Source: Garcia nutans (Eukaryota > Streptophyta > Magnoliopsida > Malpighiales > Euphorbiaceae). From it: DNA of 64,000 nucleotides. The stretch is from contig CANTUV010000002.1 in assembly GCA_947685225.1 (NCBI GenBank), positions 2,976,001 to 3,040,000 of the forward strand, in the 5' to 3' direction. Made by a program: the position numbers and the translations under genes. Positions 10,303 to 22,089 of this stretch are shown one piece after another (the first letter of the stretch is position 1; every line of letters begins with the position of its first letter). A model generated the notes under the pieces. That model was not told the DNA's origin. It saw nothing but the letters and a program-made list of their open reading frames with translations, and did no database searches.

Positions 10303-11770
10303 CTTCACATCTCATCATTAGAGTATCCACAATCAATTACATTGGATATACAATTTGAATGATCATCATATCTTTCACATTATACAATTCATAGCATTAA
10401 TCAAATGTATCAACAATGTAATAAATTACTTAACACATTTACAACCAAATGTGTTAAGTCTCAATGTCATGTAAATATATGCAATAAGGTAGGGTTTATA
10501 CTTACCTCAAAAGCAACTCACACCACACTAAACTTCTCTTCCAAGAATCCTTCAACACTTGGATTAGGGCAACTCAACTCTCTTCAAAATCTAAACCAAA
10601 GGTGATCATACACACTCACTTAGAGATACACATGAGATAATATAGATAAAAACCAACTAGGGCAAACTCTACACATGACACGCTCAATAACACGGGCGTG
10701 TCCCTGACCGTGCCCTAAACTCACAACATAGAAGTTTTGACACGCTCAGTGACATGGGCGTGTCACTGGCCGTGTCAATCCACCAACATCACAGTAGCTA
10801 TGACACGCTCAGTGACATGGGCGTGTCACTGGACGTGTAAATGCTACTAAAACACAGAAACTATGACACGTTCAATAACACGTGCGTGTCACTGATCGTG
10901 TCACCCATCCAAGAACACAGAACCATTGACATGCCTAAAGACCTGGTCGTGCTCATGGGCGTGTCAGGCAAAAAATGCAGATTCCGGCAACATCAACTCT
11001 ACATCCAATAAACCACTTACTGCTACCTTTATCCACTCCAAACCAACTTAATTAAATACACACATAAACCAATATAACTTGCAAAAACACCAAAACAACT
11101 CAAAACATACATCAAACACCAATTCACAACCATCACATACACACAACTCAAACACAACACTTATTCTTCCAACACCAAACTTAACTCTATCTCTTCAATC
11201 AAACTCCAAAATCAAAATCAAATACTCTCAAACACCCCACAATCAAACATACTCATACCATCAACAATCAAACACCAAACCCACAACACAAACTTAAAAG
11301 AAACAAGGAAATCAAGTGGAAAACTTACCAAAAGTGATGAAACTTCTTAGATTTCCAATTTGATCACTTGAAAATTTCCTTCAATCTTGAGTTTGGAAGA
11401 CAAAAACTCTCTTCCTCTCTTGCTTCTTTGATGGCCGGCCAACCCAAAGAGAAAAGAAAACTAGAACAAAAATGAATGGCAAAAACCAAGTCAACTCTTC
11501 TCTTTAAACCTCCACCAAGCAAAAATAATATTAAAATATTAATAAAATCTTCTTCCATTAACTTAATTTCCCATTTAATTAATTAATTTAAAATCATTAA
11601 ATAATCATATTTTGACTTCCACATTTTGACTTGTATATGTTGTATATATCACTATATATACAACATATACACTCTCTCTTTACTTCCTTTCTCTCTCCAT
11701 TAAACATATACATTAAATCCCAATACAACAATAATTCCAAAACTTTTAGGGTATACTTTGAGATATTACA
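10303..11770 (-). repeat. Tekay-type 5' LTR, outer part
   Basis: Continues the LTR broken at 4669. It shares with the solo LTR at 40523-43802 the blocks CACTTAACACATTTGC/ACAA and AAATGTGTTAAG (about 10430-10460 versus 42390-42420) and TCTTCCAAGAAT. It ends GATATTACA at 11770, like 43802. It includes a five-unit motif array at 10676-10965. Confidence 0.82.
10676..10965. repeat. 62-bp tandem array of GACACGCTC..GGGCGTGTC units
   Basis: Units begin at about 10676, 10739, 10801, 10863 and 10928, so the period is 62-65 bases. Each unit pairs GACACGCTCA with GGGCGTGTC and adds a second CGTGTC or similar. This is the Tekay LTR version of the GACACGGCC array. Confidence 0.85.
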
Positions 11771-12120
11771 TGCTCCTTCCCGAGCCAGAGCTTAAAAATT
11801 TAACTATCTCCATAGCTTCAACATATATCTCTCCCGAACCAAGCTTCAACATTTTTTAGAGCGAGTACACAATAATTCGTGCAGCCCAAATTCAAAATTT
11901 CAAAATTTTCTCTACTGTTACACGTCACTTTGCACTGTGTGAGAGTGCACTGTGTGAGAGTGCACTGCCTTGAGAGATCACCAAACTGAGCTTGTGGTAG
12001 CACAATGAGGTGTACGATCACATAACAAGTGTAACTGACACTTTCTTTTGAACGTTGGAACTTCGAAAATTCAAATTTTTACTCTCTAACAGTCATCAAC
12101 GGCTCTCTTTGCAATTTTTG

Positions 12121-12132
12121 TCTATAAATACC
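12121..12132 (+). promoter_or_regulatory. TATA box upstream of the SIRE-like element's ORF
   Basis: TCTATAAATACC about 220 bases ahead of the ORF, followed by an A+T-rich leader. It could belong to a remnant 5' LTR or to an internal promoter. Confidence 0.5.
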
Positions 12133-12353
12133 TTTATTTTGTACTAAAATACATTTTTACAAACTCAAAAAGACGTATTCAAACAATCTTTCAAGAATTT
12201 AATCATCAAGAAGAAGACTTTAAAGGTTTTTCAAGTCTCATCAACAATTTGAAGTCCTTTGTTCAAAGCTTCATCAACAATCTATTTTCTCTATATTTCT
12301 TTCAATCTTCTACATTTCCATTTTCTTTTACTTTTGTTTTTGTGATTGAGGAT

Positions 12354-13750
12354 GTGGCACCAAAAACCAAAAAAAAAAAAAACAAAAAGAAAGATACAAC
12401 CAAAGGTAAAGGGATTGTTATTAGTTCATCTCAACCTCAACCTCGACCCAAACCTAAACATTTCACTAGAAAAAAGTGTCCAACCACACAAACCTAAATA
12501 TAAAAATGAGGATGAGAAAACCAAGTACTACATGCTAAAAAAGGCCTTAGAACCAACCAAAATGCTTGAGAAAAGGATGCCCTAGCCCTAAATATCCAAG
12601 GTGAAATCTTTAGCTACCTTGATAGAATTGGGTGGAGACATTTTGCATTCCCTAATGCATTAGATTATCCTAGCCTCTCAAGGGAATTCCTAACGTCTCC
12701 AAGGGTAGAAAAGAACCATAATGCACCTATAGGATTTTATGGAGTTTATTTTAGTCCTTTTGACCAAGACTTTCATCTTTCTTTAGAAGAATTTGGTGAA
12801 GTTTGGGGATTCCAAACTCATGGAGCCTTCTCCTACAATATAGGGATTTTCCTTTAAAACATTATTCATCTTTTTTAGTGAACTATCCATTGAAATCAAA
12901 TACAATAATAGGTCTTCAAAAGCCATACACTTTAGAACTCTTCCTTATTGGCTCTTACGTAGAATCATCACTTACACCATTCACCAAAGAAGTGATGAAA
13001 ATGAGAAGGTCATTCAACGTGACTTATTTTTCTTGTATGCTATTATGCATAATGAGCCAATTCAAAGTGCTAGGTTTCTCATAGACACCTTTATACATCA
13101 TGGGAAGTATAAGGTAGGAACTTTCTTTCTATCCTCCCAAATTACCCAACTTACTAGACACTTAGGTCTCTTAACCCCTGAAAAATCTTGCAACCCTAAG
13201 TGATCCCCTTGATCCAGCCACAAACTCCATCAACCTAGATTACCTTGAACATGCTAGATGTATCCAAAAGGTTGATGATCACTATGAGTATACATTTGCT
13301 AGCAAGGGAGTTATCCAAAGGAAAAGGAAGAGACCCAGGTACTACGTTATGGAAGAAGAAGGTGAACCTTTCCATGTTAAAGTTGAGCATCCCCCCTAGA
13401 CCTTCCAAACCCACCAAAGAAAAGGTGTATCATCTAAAACTCTCAAACTTATCCTTAAAGTCATATCTTCTCTCCAAAAACAATTTAATCATTTTAAGAA
13501 TGACGTCACGAAGAGAATCACAAAACTCAACAAAAAGGTTGATCTCATTTCCCACATTCATCATGACATATATGACTTACAAGGGAAATTTGATCTTCCT
13601 CAATGTAAGTTAAGTGAATGGGACTTGAGTGAGAATATTGAAAGTCCTTATGAGGGATTCTCACCATCCTTACATGACTCCTCTCCAACTCCTTCTCTTA
13701 GTGATGATGATGAAAGAACTCCAACTCCTCCTCCGCCACCAAGAAAATGA
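12354..13750 (+). pseudogene. plant transposon domain (ATHILA ORF-1-like) protein, decayed
   Basis: Lys-rich start (APKTKKKKNKKKDTTKGKG), then KYYMLKKALEPTKMLEKRM, YLDRIGWRHFAF, YPSLSREFL, DQDFHLSLEEFGEVWGF and YAIMHNEPIQSARFLID. These blocks line up with ORF3 of the complete Athila (YLGWETF, EELTLEFL, LTIDQLNDIYGF, VLNEMNISAGYWLADI). The family is the 'putative plant transposon protein domain', of unknown function. The last part is a heptad-like coiled coil (ISSLQKQFNHFKNDVTKRIT) and a Ser/Asp/Pro tail ending TPTPPPPPRK at 13750. Several frame changes (near 12497, 12590, 12830 and 12950) and a stop near 13398 break it. The probable original ATG near 12354 is now GTG. Confidence 0.72.
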
Positions 13751-14247
13751 AAAGAAAACGTTTTAGATTAATCATTTTTTTTGTATTTTCTTTCAATTGG
13801 TATCAAATTTATTTTTATCATAAATTTAAATTTATCATCAATAATTTCATTTTGCTGCAATTTCTCTTATTTCCTTTTTGCCTTTGTCAAAAAGGGAGAA
13901 ATGTGATTGAATTTAATTGATTTAATTATAAAAGGAGGAGAAATGAAAGGTGATTGAATTAAATTGTTTTAATTATCAAAGGGGGAGATGAATTTAATTA
14001 TCAAAGCAGAGAAGAGAACTTGATTGTCAAAAGGGGAAGAAAAGACAACAAATTGTATGAATTTAAGAAATAATTTAACAATGAGGGAGAAAATTTATTA
14101 AACTTAAAATTTTTAATGGTCATGCATTAATTATCTGAGGGGGAGCAACTAAAATCAATAACCATTGTCATTAAACATTTGCATTTTGAATTACAATTGA
14201 TGCATGCACTTGGTTATTTTAACTTAAATTCAATTTGATTGCCAAAG
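13751..14247 (+). other. non-coding zone with repeated GGGGAGA runs before the PPT
   Basis: Repeated phrases of the type AAAGGGGGAGATGAATTTAATT and TGATTGAATTTAATTG. These look like duplicated PPT-like stretches, a usual feature of 3' ends of SIRE-like elements. No coding frame is seen. Confidence 0.5.
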
Positions 14248-14263
14248 TTTAAAAGGGGGAGAT
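14248..14263 (+). other. polypurine tract
   Basis: TTTAAAAGGGGGAGAT directly precedes LTR start TGTTGAG at 14264. Confidence 0.75.
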
Positions 14264-15724
14264 TGTTGAGATTGTTGGACAATCAAACTCTATTTTGAAC
14301 ATTGATAATGATTTCAAATAAGTTTGTGCTATAGGGATAAAAACTGAGAGCCTTTGTACGATAGCCCAAGCTACTGATCCACCGCATAAAAGCTGACCAA
14401 GCCATTGATCTATGCCATAGATAGGTTTGCCAAGCTAATCTAACAACACAGGTAAAAGTGTCGAGTTAAGAAAATGTTGAAGTTATAGAGAATTGAGTAG
14501 CACATATAAGCTCACCGAGCTAAAGAGAGCAACTCATATAGAATTGTCGAGCTAAGCAAGAAATGAAGTAGTATACCGAGCTGAATGTATGACAGACTAA
14601 GAAAATTGATTGCACACACAAATATACCAAGTAAACTATAGAAATCTTACATAAGAGTTCACGTTATTAATGGGCAGTGAAGCAAAGGTCGCAAGATAGG
14701 TGCGCGACCATACTCGAGCATCTAGCTACCACACTAAATTGATTAAAAATTCATAAACTCACAGAAAGATTGTGGTCTCAGTGAGTGGTGAAGCTAGGAT
14801 GCTAGAAATTCATGCGGCCACATAAGACGCCCGAGTGACCGCATATAACAAAGACCTAAAAGCAACATAAGAGATAGCAGTCAACTCTCGTGGTACTTCC
14901 TCAATACTCAAAGCCTTGTGTGACTGCCCAGATGAACTGAGCGACCACACAAGTCTGGAAATTTTGAATCTTAGTGCCAAATACCTTGGACAAATGATAT
15001 TTGGCCACATGGATGAAGTAATTTGAATTTAACGATAACATGGGGCAAAGCGATTGCACACTGAGATGTGCAATCGAATGACACTGTAGTATGGGCAGGC
15101 TGGATTTTGTCAGAAAACAAAATTTGACCATTGGAATTAGTCATTATAGAGAAGTTTTAAACAGTGCAACCATTCATAGAGCTGAGCGATCGCACACCAA
15201 GCTTCAGCCACCAAATTAGTGGAAAACATGCACTAAATATGTGGGAACTACCTCAAATGGCTAGTTCAAGCTAAATGACTCTAAATACCACATATTGAAC
15301 TTCATTTTTGTTGTTAGAAAGTAGTGAGAAGTTATTTTTGCAATTTCATTGAACAACATTTTTCATTTTCTTGTCTAAAAATCAAAAACTATAAACTTGG
15401 AGTGTTGGGTGTGAGCATTAAACATCATTAAAAGTTTGAGTGTGAGCTTGGAAACACTTAAGTTATTAGAGTGAGCTTAGGAAAACTCTTGTAAGGGTTG
15501 TGAGGATTAATCTCAATCCATTGTAATAGTTTAGTGTGATCTAGTGAAAATACCTAGAGTTAAGCTTGTAAAAACTCACCACTATAATTCTTTTTGTTCT
15601 TTCTTCTCTACTCCACTCAATCTTCTTCTACATCTCCTTCATCTTTGCATTTGAATTTTCAATTTATCATCACAACTCAAATCAACCAATTCACCCCCCT
15701 CTTAGTTGCTAGTTTGGGACACCA
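14264..15724 (+). repeat. 3' LTR of the SIRE-like element, 1461 bp
   Basis: Starts TGTTGAGATTGTTGGAC after the PPT and ends GGGACACCA. The end is set by the next bases: from 15725 the Athila RT frame resumes in register. The middle holds degenerate repeats with GAGCGA(C/T)CGCACAC and CCGAGCT-type words (about 14500-15200). No partner LTR is in the window. Confidence 0.7.
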
Positions 15725-15725
15725 A

Positions 15726-18010
15726 GGTTATTTTTAAATTCTTATAGCACCAGAAGATTAAAAGAAAACAACATTCACATGTCCATATGGAATTTTTGCT
15801 TATCATCGAATGGCCTTTGGACTGTGCAATGTGCCAGAAACCTTTCAAAGATGCATGATGGCCATATTTTCTAATATTGTTGAATTAATTGTTGAAATAT
15901 TTATGGATGATTTTACTATTTATGATTCCACTTTTGATCATTGTTTACAACATTTGGAACATGTACTTAAAAGATGTGAAGAGACAAACCTTGTTATTAA
16001 TAAGGACAAAAGTCATTTAATGGTAGACCAAGGAATTATTCTTGGACACATGGTTTCTCAAAAAGGAATTGGAGTGGACAAAGCAAAAATTGAAGTTATT
16101 GAAAAGCTACCACCACCAATCAATATTAAAAGAGTTCATAGTTTCTTAGGACATGCAGGATTTTATAGGTGTTTTATAAAAGATTTTTCCAAAATTGCTA
16201 AACCATTGTGTGAGCTATTAAATAAAGATGTGGTTTTTAATTTTTCTAATGAATATTTAATTGCTTTTAACAGGTTAAAAGCGGTACCTACGAAACACCC
16301 ATTATCTCACTACTAGATTGATCTTTACCATTTGAGCATATGTAAGTGATTATGCAATTAGAGTTGTTTTGAGTCAAAGGAAGGATAAGAAAAGTCATGC
16401 CATTTACTATGCAAGCCAAACTCTTGATGACACTCAAATTAATTATGCGACAACAGAGAAAGAAATGCTTGTTATAGTTTTTACTCTTGACAAATTTAGA
16501 TCTTATCTTTTAGGCTATAAAGTTATTGTTTATACTGACCATGTAGTAATTAAATATCTTATGAGCAAGAAGGAAGCCAAACTAAGGTTGATTAGGTGGA
16601 TTTTGCTTTTTTAAGAATTTAATCTTGAAATTAAAGATAGAAAGGGATCCAAAAATCTAGTAGCGAATCACCTTTCAAGATTAGAGAAAAAAAAATAGAT
16701 AAAGATGCAATGCCCATCAATGAATCATTTTCAGATGAACAACTTTTCTCTGCTAAAACTTATATTCCCTGGTATGCTAATTTTGTCAATTATTTGGCAG
16801 GTGGTGTTCTTCCATTAGAAATGACTTAAGAGTTCTTCCACCAGAAATGACTTATGTTCAAAGGAAGAAATTTCTTGCTAATGTTATACACTATACGTGG
16901 GAGGAACCTCTATCTTTTAAGCATTGTAGGGATGGAATGATTCGCATATGTGCACCAAAAGAAGAAATAAGAAGTATCTTGGAATTTTGTCATTCGAAAG
17001 AATGTGGTGGTTATTCTAGCACTTCTAAGACAGTTGCTAAAAGTTCATAATTTGGATTTTTCTAGCCAACCATATACAAGGTTGCAAAGCTTTTGTCCAG
17101 TCATGTGATTGATGTTAATGAGCTAGAAATATTTCAAAAGACAATATATGCCACTCAATTCAATCCTTGAAGTTGAACTATTGGATGTATGGGGAATTGA
17201 CTTTATGGGACCATTTCCACCATCATTCAATAATCAATATATTTTAGTGGTTGTAGATTATGTGTCTAAATAGGTTGAAGCAGTTGCAATTCCAACAAAT
17301 GATTCAAAAGTGGTGACTAAATTTATCAAAAAGAACATTTCCATAAGATTTAGAGTTCCTAGGGCTATGATTAGTGATGGAGGTACTCATTTTTGCAATA
17401 AAAGTTTTGATTCCATTCTTAAGAAATATGGAGTACACCATAAGGTGGCAACATCTTATCACCCTCAAACTAGTGGACAAGTAAATTAAATGGATTTTGG
17501 AGAAAATGGTTAGCACCTTAAGGAAGGACTGGTCTACTAAGTTAGATGATGCACTTTGGGCTCATAGAACATCATTTAAAACTCCAATTGGTATGTCACC
17601 TTACCGACTTGTCTTTGGAAAAGCATTTCACTTACTAGTTGAGTTAGAACACAAATTATATTGGGCTATCAAACAACTGAACATGGGCTTAAACATAGCC
17701 AGACATAAATGACTTTTACAATTAAGTGAGTTGGATGAAATTAGGTTTGAAGCCTATGACAATGACAAGATTTATAAAGAAAGAACTAAAGCATGGCATG
17801 ATAAATTTATCTAATCCAAATAATTTCATGAAGGATAATAAGTTTTATTATACAATTCAAGGTTGAAGCTCTTTCCTAGAAAGCTTAAATCTCGTTGGTC
17901 GGGACCATTCAAAGTTGTGAAAGCTTATCCTTATGGAGCAGTCGACATATAAAATCAAGGAGGAGAAATCTTCAAAGTGAATGGTCAATGTTTGAAACCT
18001 TATTTTTTTG
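15726..18010 (+). pseudogene. Athila pol remnant: RT C-half, RNase H, integrase
   Basis: RT resumes with KKTTFTCPYGIFAYHRM, MAFGLCNVPETFQRCMM and catalytic EIFMDDF near 15896-15916. RNase H is at 16310-16690 (HAIYYASQTLDDTQINYAT, YTDHVVIKYLM). Integrase has a Cys/His finger remnant (CHSKECGG near 16990), the first catalytic Asp in WGIDFMGPF (about 17190), the second in SDGGTHFCN (about 17375), and HPQTSGQV at 17461-17484. A short deletion follows immediately and removes the third catalytic residue, Glu. The C-terminus has LKSRWSGPFKVV and VNGQCLKPY. Stops occur near 15735, 16314, 16612, 16828, 17272, 17710 and 17812. It is about 60-70% like the complete Athila pol by eye and is non-functional. 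Confidence 0.9.
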
Positions 18011-18553
18011 GTGGTTTGATGGATGTTGGAAGTGTCTATCACTTCAGCAAATAAACATTCAAGCAGAGATAGTCGAGCTACCAACTATAAACATAGTGTT
18101 GTTGGGAGGCAACCCAATTGATTTTATATTTTGTTATTTTGTGTTTCTTTTAAGTATTTTTATTAATGTCATTTTAAATTTGTTGTTTAAGCAATTTGAA
18201 GTTAAAAACCACAAGAAAACCAAGAAATATGGGAGCCACAACTATTGTACAACATCACCATGGTCGTGGGATTCAATTTAGAACCATAAAAATGAAAAAG
18301 CGGTAAGAATTTTGAAGTGCAGTGGCAAACCAAAAGACATGGCCATGGCTCATGACCCCTACGACTGTGGGATTGCATATGAAACTACCAAAACTGAAAA
18401 GAGACTAACCTAAGAGACTGGTCTAGGAAAACTCAATGCCACGACCCTGGCTACCCAAACCCCATGATTCTGGCATGTAAGTTGAATCTGACCCCCTAAT
18501 TTTTCAAGCCCATTTGACTAGTCAAAACATACCCTATTACCGTGGTATATAGG
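18011..18553 (+). other. pol-ORF3 spacer of the plus Athila with CCATGG-type motif array
   Basis: After the pol end (GGGAGGCAACCCAATTG near 18105) there is no coding frame. At 18338-18480 are repeated motifs (CATGGCCATGGCTCATGAC, GCCACGACCCTGG, CCATGATTCTGG) like those in this element's LTR at 36390-36735. The spacer continues after the inserted element at 29531 with CCACAATTGTGG, a 12-base perfect palindrome, and then a TATA box. The last five bases, ATAGG, are the target duplication of the TR-GAG element. Confidence 0.7.
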
Positions 18554-20720
18554 TGTGAGCGGGGATTTTAGCTCTCACTCCCGGTGGAATGGTTCTTGCG
18601 ACTTTGGCACTGTTTAGGCTAGGGGTCTTAGAGAACACGGACCTAAGTCCGGAGAAAATGGAGTCGCCACCCAGACGGGCCGGGAAAAAGAAAGGGGTGG
18701 ATGACTCGATTCCTAAGGAATCCCCAACCCCCTAATGGGTTCGAAAAGTTGGGTACGTGTGAGGAAGGTGAGAAATGGCCAAGCACCCCCACAACGCCCG
18801 GTTCATTGGAACTGGCCTCCTTTACAGGTCTTAATATTATTAATTATTAAATATAATAACATTATCCATATTACACACAATAAAAAGAAAGCATCATTAT
18901 ATTAAAATCAAAGCAATGTCCAAACAAAGTAAAATAAATAAATGGACACCCATCCAAGGATGGAAAAATGTCCTTACATCACATGACTAGATAGGACACC
19001 CACCAAAAGGTAGAAACATGCCCTTTACATAAGTTCTAAAATAGAAAAGCAAATTAAATTACATGATGTTTAAATAATGAGGTACCCACCAAGTGGAAAC
19101 ATACCTCTTACAACTTTTGGAAATCTAAATTGATTGATAAAAGTAAATAATCATTCATCATGAATAAATCATTCATAAAAAATATTTAAATATCAATAAA
19201 ATAAACATCCATCTATGATAAATTAAATAAATCCAGTATTGAAATTAAATAGATTAAAGCATAAGAGATAAATCAAGGTATAAGTAAATATGGAATTGAA
19301 TAAAGCAAATAAAAGTTCAATTATAGCTACTGTGAATTTTTATGGAATTAAGATAGATTAGGGTTTTATGTTTTAAAAGATTGGTAAGACTCTTTGATTA
19401 ACCAAATTAAGGTTTGAATGGTGAAATCATGAAACTAGGGTTTTAGACACTTTAAAATACTTTAATTTGTGATTTGTGATTATTGAATTTTAAGCTACTG
19501 TGCAATTTTTGGGTTTTCATGTTTTTATGTTTTTTTATGTTTTAAAGGGATTAGGGTTCATAAAAATTAGGGTTTAAGATTTTAAAAGGATTATGGTTTA
19601 TTATTTTAGGTTTAAAAGTTGAATTTTGGATTTTAGGCTTTAAAATTAGGGTTCTCGAGTAAAAGATAATTTTTAGGGTTTTAGAAATCAATTTGATATT
19701 CTATGAAGTTTTGTGAATTTAAAAAAATGGATTGAAGTTTTTATAAGTAGAAAAGATGTTTTTTAAGGCTTTTTGAATGAAATAGAATCTACTTTAAAAT
19801 CTTAAAAGAAACAGAATTTGATTTTGGTTTTGTTGAAAAATATGTTCAATTAGAGTTTTAAGGTTTTTTAAGAAGAAAAAATAATAATTTTAAGTCTTTT
19901 TAGAAAAGAAGGTCACGTTTTAGTGTTTTAACTTTGGAAAACTAAATTAAAGTTCAAAGATTTTAACTTTTGAAAAACACATAAAAAACCCTAGTTTAGC
20001 TACTGTGTAAAAAATTAGAATTTAGAATTTCATACCTTCTTTTGTAAGTTGCTCCAAAACAATTCTTCTTGGATGAACTAGCTCCAAAGACAAGCTTTTG
20101 TTGCCTTTGGAATCCCTTTAATCGTGATGCTGCTGTCTAAAAAAGATTTAAATTGAATTTCTTCTTTTCCTTCCTTGATTTGGTTTCAAACTTTCCAAAA
20201 ACCCTTTGGATTTCCTCTCTCTCGGCCGTGGTTTAAGGTTATTTATTCCTAATTAATTAAGGTAAGTAATATTAATAAAAAAAAATTAAAACCTAATTGG
20301 ATTAGGTTTCAAAAATTTGGGTTGAAAAATTTTGCGCTGGCAAAAACTGTGGCAGCGGGCCCGTGGCTGGGGCTAGTGGGCGTGCCAGCCCGCAGGAAAT
20401 TCCTGCGGGAAGTTATTTCGCCCGCAGGAAATTCCTGTGGGCAAAATAACTTGCCCCGCAGGAAGTTATTTTGCCCGCAGGCCTGTGGGTGAGCTGCTGC
20501 TGGGCCGACGGGCCACCGCGCAAATTTTTCCTACTCCGATTTTTATTTTTTTTATTTTTTGATTTTTATTTGTTTATTTTTATTTTCTTGTTAAGAAAAA
20601 TTAGATACTAAAGCAAAAATTATTTAATTAAAATTATTTTGGACCAATTAGACAACAAAAATCATTTTAGACTAAATAAAACATATTGGACCGGATTGGG
20701 TCAAAAATTAAGGGTCTACA
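18554..20720 (-). repeat. 3' LTR of the TR-GAG element, 2167 bp
   Basis: Runs TGTGAGCGGGG to GGGTCTACA on the plus strand. It is colinear with 27356-29525. Main differences: about 19 extra bases near 19160, a 36-base gap at 20227/20228 that removes the TATA box region, and extra GC-rich palindrome copies at 20385-20490. Confidence 0.93.
20385..20490. repeat. GC-rich palindromes in the TR-GAG LTR
   Basis: Arms CCCGCAGGAA and TTCCTGCGGG flank a single A near 20390. A second near-copy follows after AGTTATTTCG, then further half copies with AAGTTATTTTGCCCGCAGG. The right LTR (about 29205-29275) has fewer copies. Confidence 0.8.
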
Positions 20721-20736
20721 ATTTGCCCCCTGCTTG
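20721..20736 (-). other. polypurine tract of the TR-GAG element
   Basis: The minus strand reads CAAGCAGGGGGCAAAT followed directly by LTR start TGTAGACCC, a form typical of Tat/Ogre elements. Confidence 0.85.
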
Positions 20737-20810
20737 AATGATCTGAAACCTTAGTGAAAGAGAGTGAAAAGCAATAAGACTTAATTTTTGAGATTTTGGG
20801 TTCTGGACCC

Positions 20811-21900
20811 TTGAGATTTGGATACTCGATCCTAAACCAGACTTGAATACTCGATCCTATCTGGATTTGGATACTCGATCCTAAACTGGATTTGGATACT
20901 CGATCCTAAATTGGATTTGGATACTCGATCCTAACTGGATTCGGCCACTCAATCCTAACTGGATTTGGATACTCGATCCTAAACTGGCTTTGGATACTCG
21001 ATCCTAAACTGGATTGGGATGCTCAATCCTAAACTGGATTGGGATACTCAATCCTAAGCTGGATTTGGATACTCGATCCTAAAATGGATTGGGATACTCG
21101 ATCCTAACTTGATTTGGATACTCGATCCTAAACTGGCTTTGGATACTCGATCCTAAACTGGATTGGGATACTCAATCCTAAACTGGATTTGGATACTCGA
21201 TCCTAAACTGGATTGGGATACTCGATCCTAACTTGATTTGGATACTCGATCCTAACTTGGATTCAAATACTTGATCCTAAACTTGATTGGGATACTCGAT
21301 CCTAACTGGATTTGGATACTCGATCTTAAATCGGATTTGGATACTCGATCCTAAACTGAATTTGGATACTCGATCCTAAATTGGATTGGGATACTCAATC
21401 CTAACTTGATTTAGATACTCGATCCTAACTTGGATTCGGATACTCGATCCTAAACTTGATTGGGATACTCGATCCTAACTGGATTTGGATACTCGATCTT
21501 AAATCGGATTTGGATACTCGATCCTAAACTGGATTTGGATACTCGATCCTAAATTGGATTGGGATACTCGATCCTAACTTGATTTGGATACTCGATCCGA
21601 AATTGGATTGGGATACTCGATCTTAATATTGATTGGGATACTCGACCCTAAACTGGATTTGGATACTCGATCCTAAATTGAATTTGGATACTCGATCCTA
21701 AATTGGCTTTGGATACTCGATCCTAAACTGGATTGGGATACTCGATCCTAACTGGATTTGGATACTCGATCCTAAATTGGATTGGGATACTCGATCCTAA
21801 CTGGATTATGACACTCAATCCGAAATTGGATTGGGATACTCGATCCTAACTTGATTTGGATACTCGATCCTAAACTTGATTGGGATACTCGATCCTAATC
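20811..21900. repeat. about 45-copy tandem array, 23-25 bp unit
   Basis: Unit of the form GGATTTGGATACTCGATCC plus TAAACT, with variants (TTGGG for TTTGG, CAATCC for CGATCC, ACTTG for AACTGG). Each unit holds GGAT and ATCC as a short dyad. There is a higher-order period of 173 bases: the block starting at 21254 recurs at 21427, including its ATCTTAAATCGG variant unit. It lies where pol would be in an autonomous relative. Confidence 0.93.
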
Positions 21901-22089
21901 TGGGTACTTTGACTTGAGATTTGAATTGATTTTGATTTAATTTGGGTATTGGACCCGAGATTAGATTTGATTTGGGTACTTGGACCCGAGAATGGGTACT
22001 TGGATCCGAGAATGAATTTGACTAACCTTTTATCAGTTGAGAAGTCTGACTGCTCCGGCTGTTCTATGCATTGTGATTCTTCACCCTCA

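Larger units (their letters stand above)
1..11770 (-). mobile_element. Tekay-type Ty3/gypsy element, left-truncated by the window
   Basis: Minus-strand element whose gag-pol lies at 1-3222, PBS at 3371-3387 and 5' LTR at 3395-4669 plus 10303-11770. The rest of pol (RNase H end, integrase) and the 3' LTR must lie left of base 1. The PBS TGGTATCAGAGCCTAGG matches initiator tRNA-Met. The RT and protease wording resembles Tekay/Del chromoviruses. The LTR is broken by a nested Athila derivative at 4670-10302. The right edge reads GATATTACA followed by TGCTC, which should be the target duplication; its partner lies outside the window and cannot be checked. The element itself sits in the SIRE-like element that continues at 11771. 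Confidence 0.85.
11771..15724 (+). mobile_element. right part of a SIRE-like non-autonomous LTR element
   Basis: Plus-strand internal region with a plant-transposon-domain ORF remnant (12354-13750), a G-rich tail zone, a PPT (14248-14263) and a 3' LTR (14264-15724). Phrases such as CAAAAAGGGAGAAATG before the PPT, and CACCCCCCTCTTAG near the LTR end, resemble Ty1/copia SIRE elements; this assignment is from memory of the family and is tentative. No pol is seen. The left part lies beyond the Tekay insertion, outside the window. The right edge falls exactly within an Athila RT coding frame, so it inserted there; the expected target duplication is AGGTT (15725-15729). Confidence 0.62.

Noticed and set aside
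20811..21900. Possible CRISPR array
   Set aside because: Units of 23-25 bp follow one another without unique spacers, and the sequence is within a plant retroelement.
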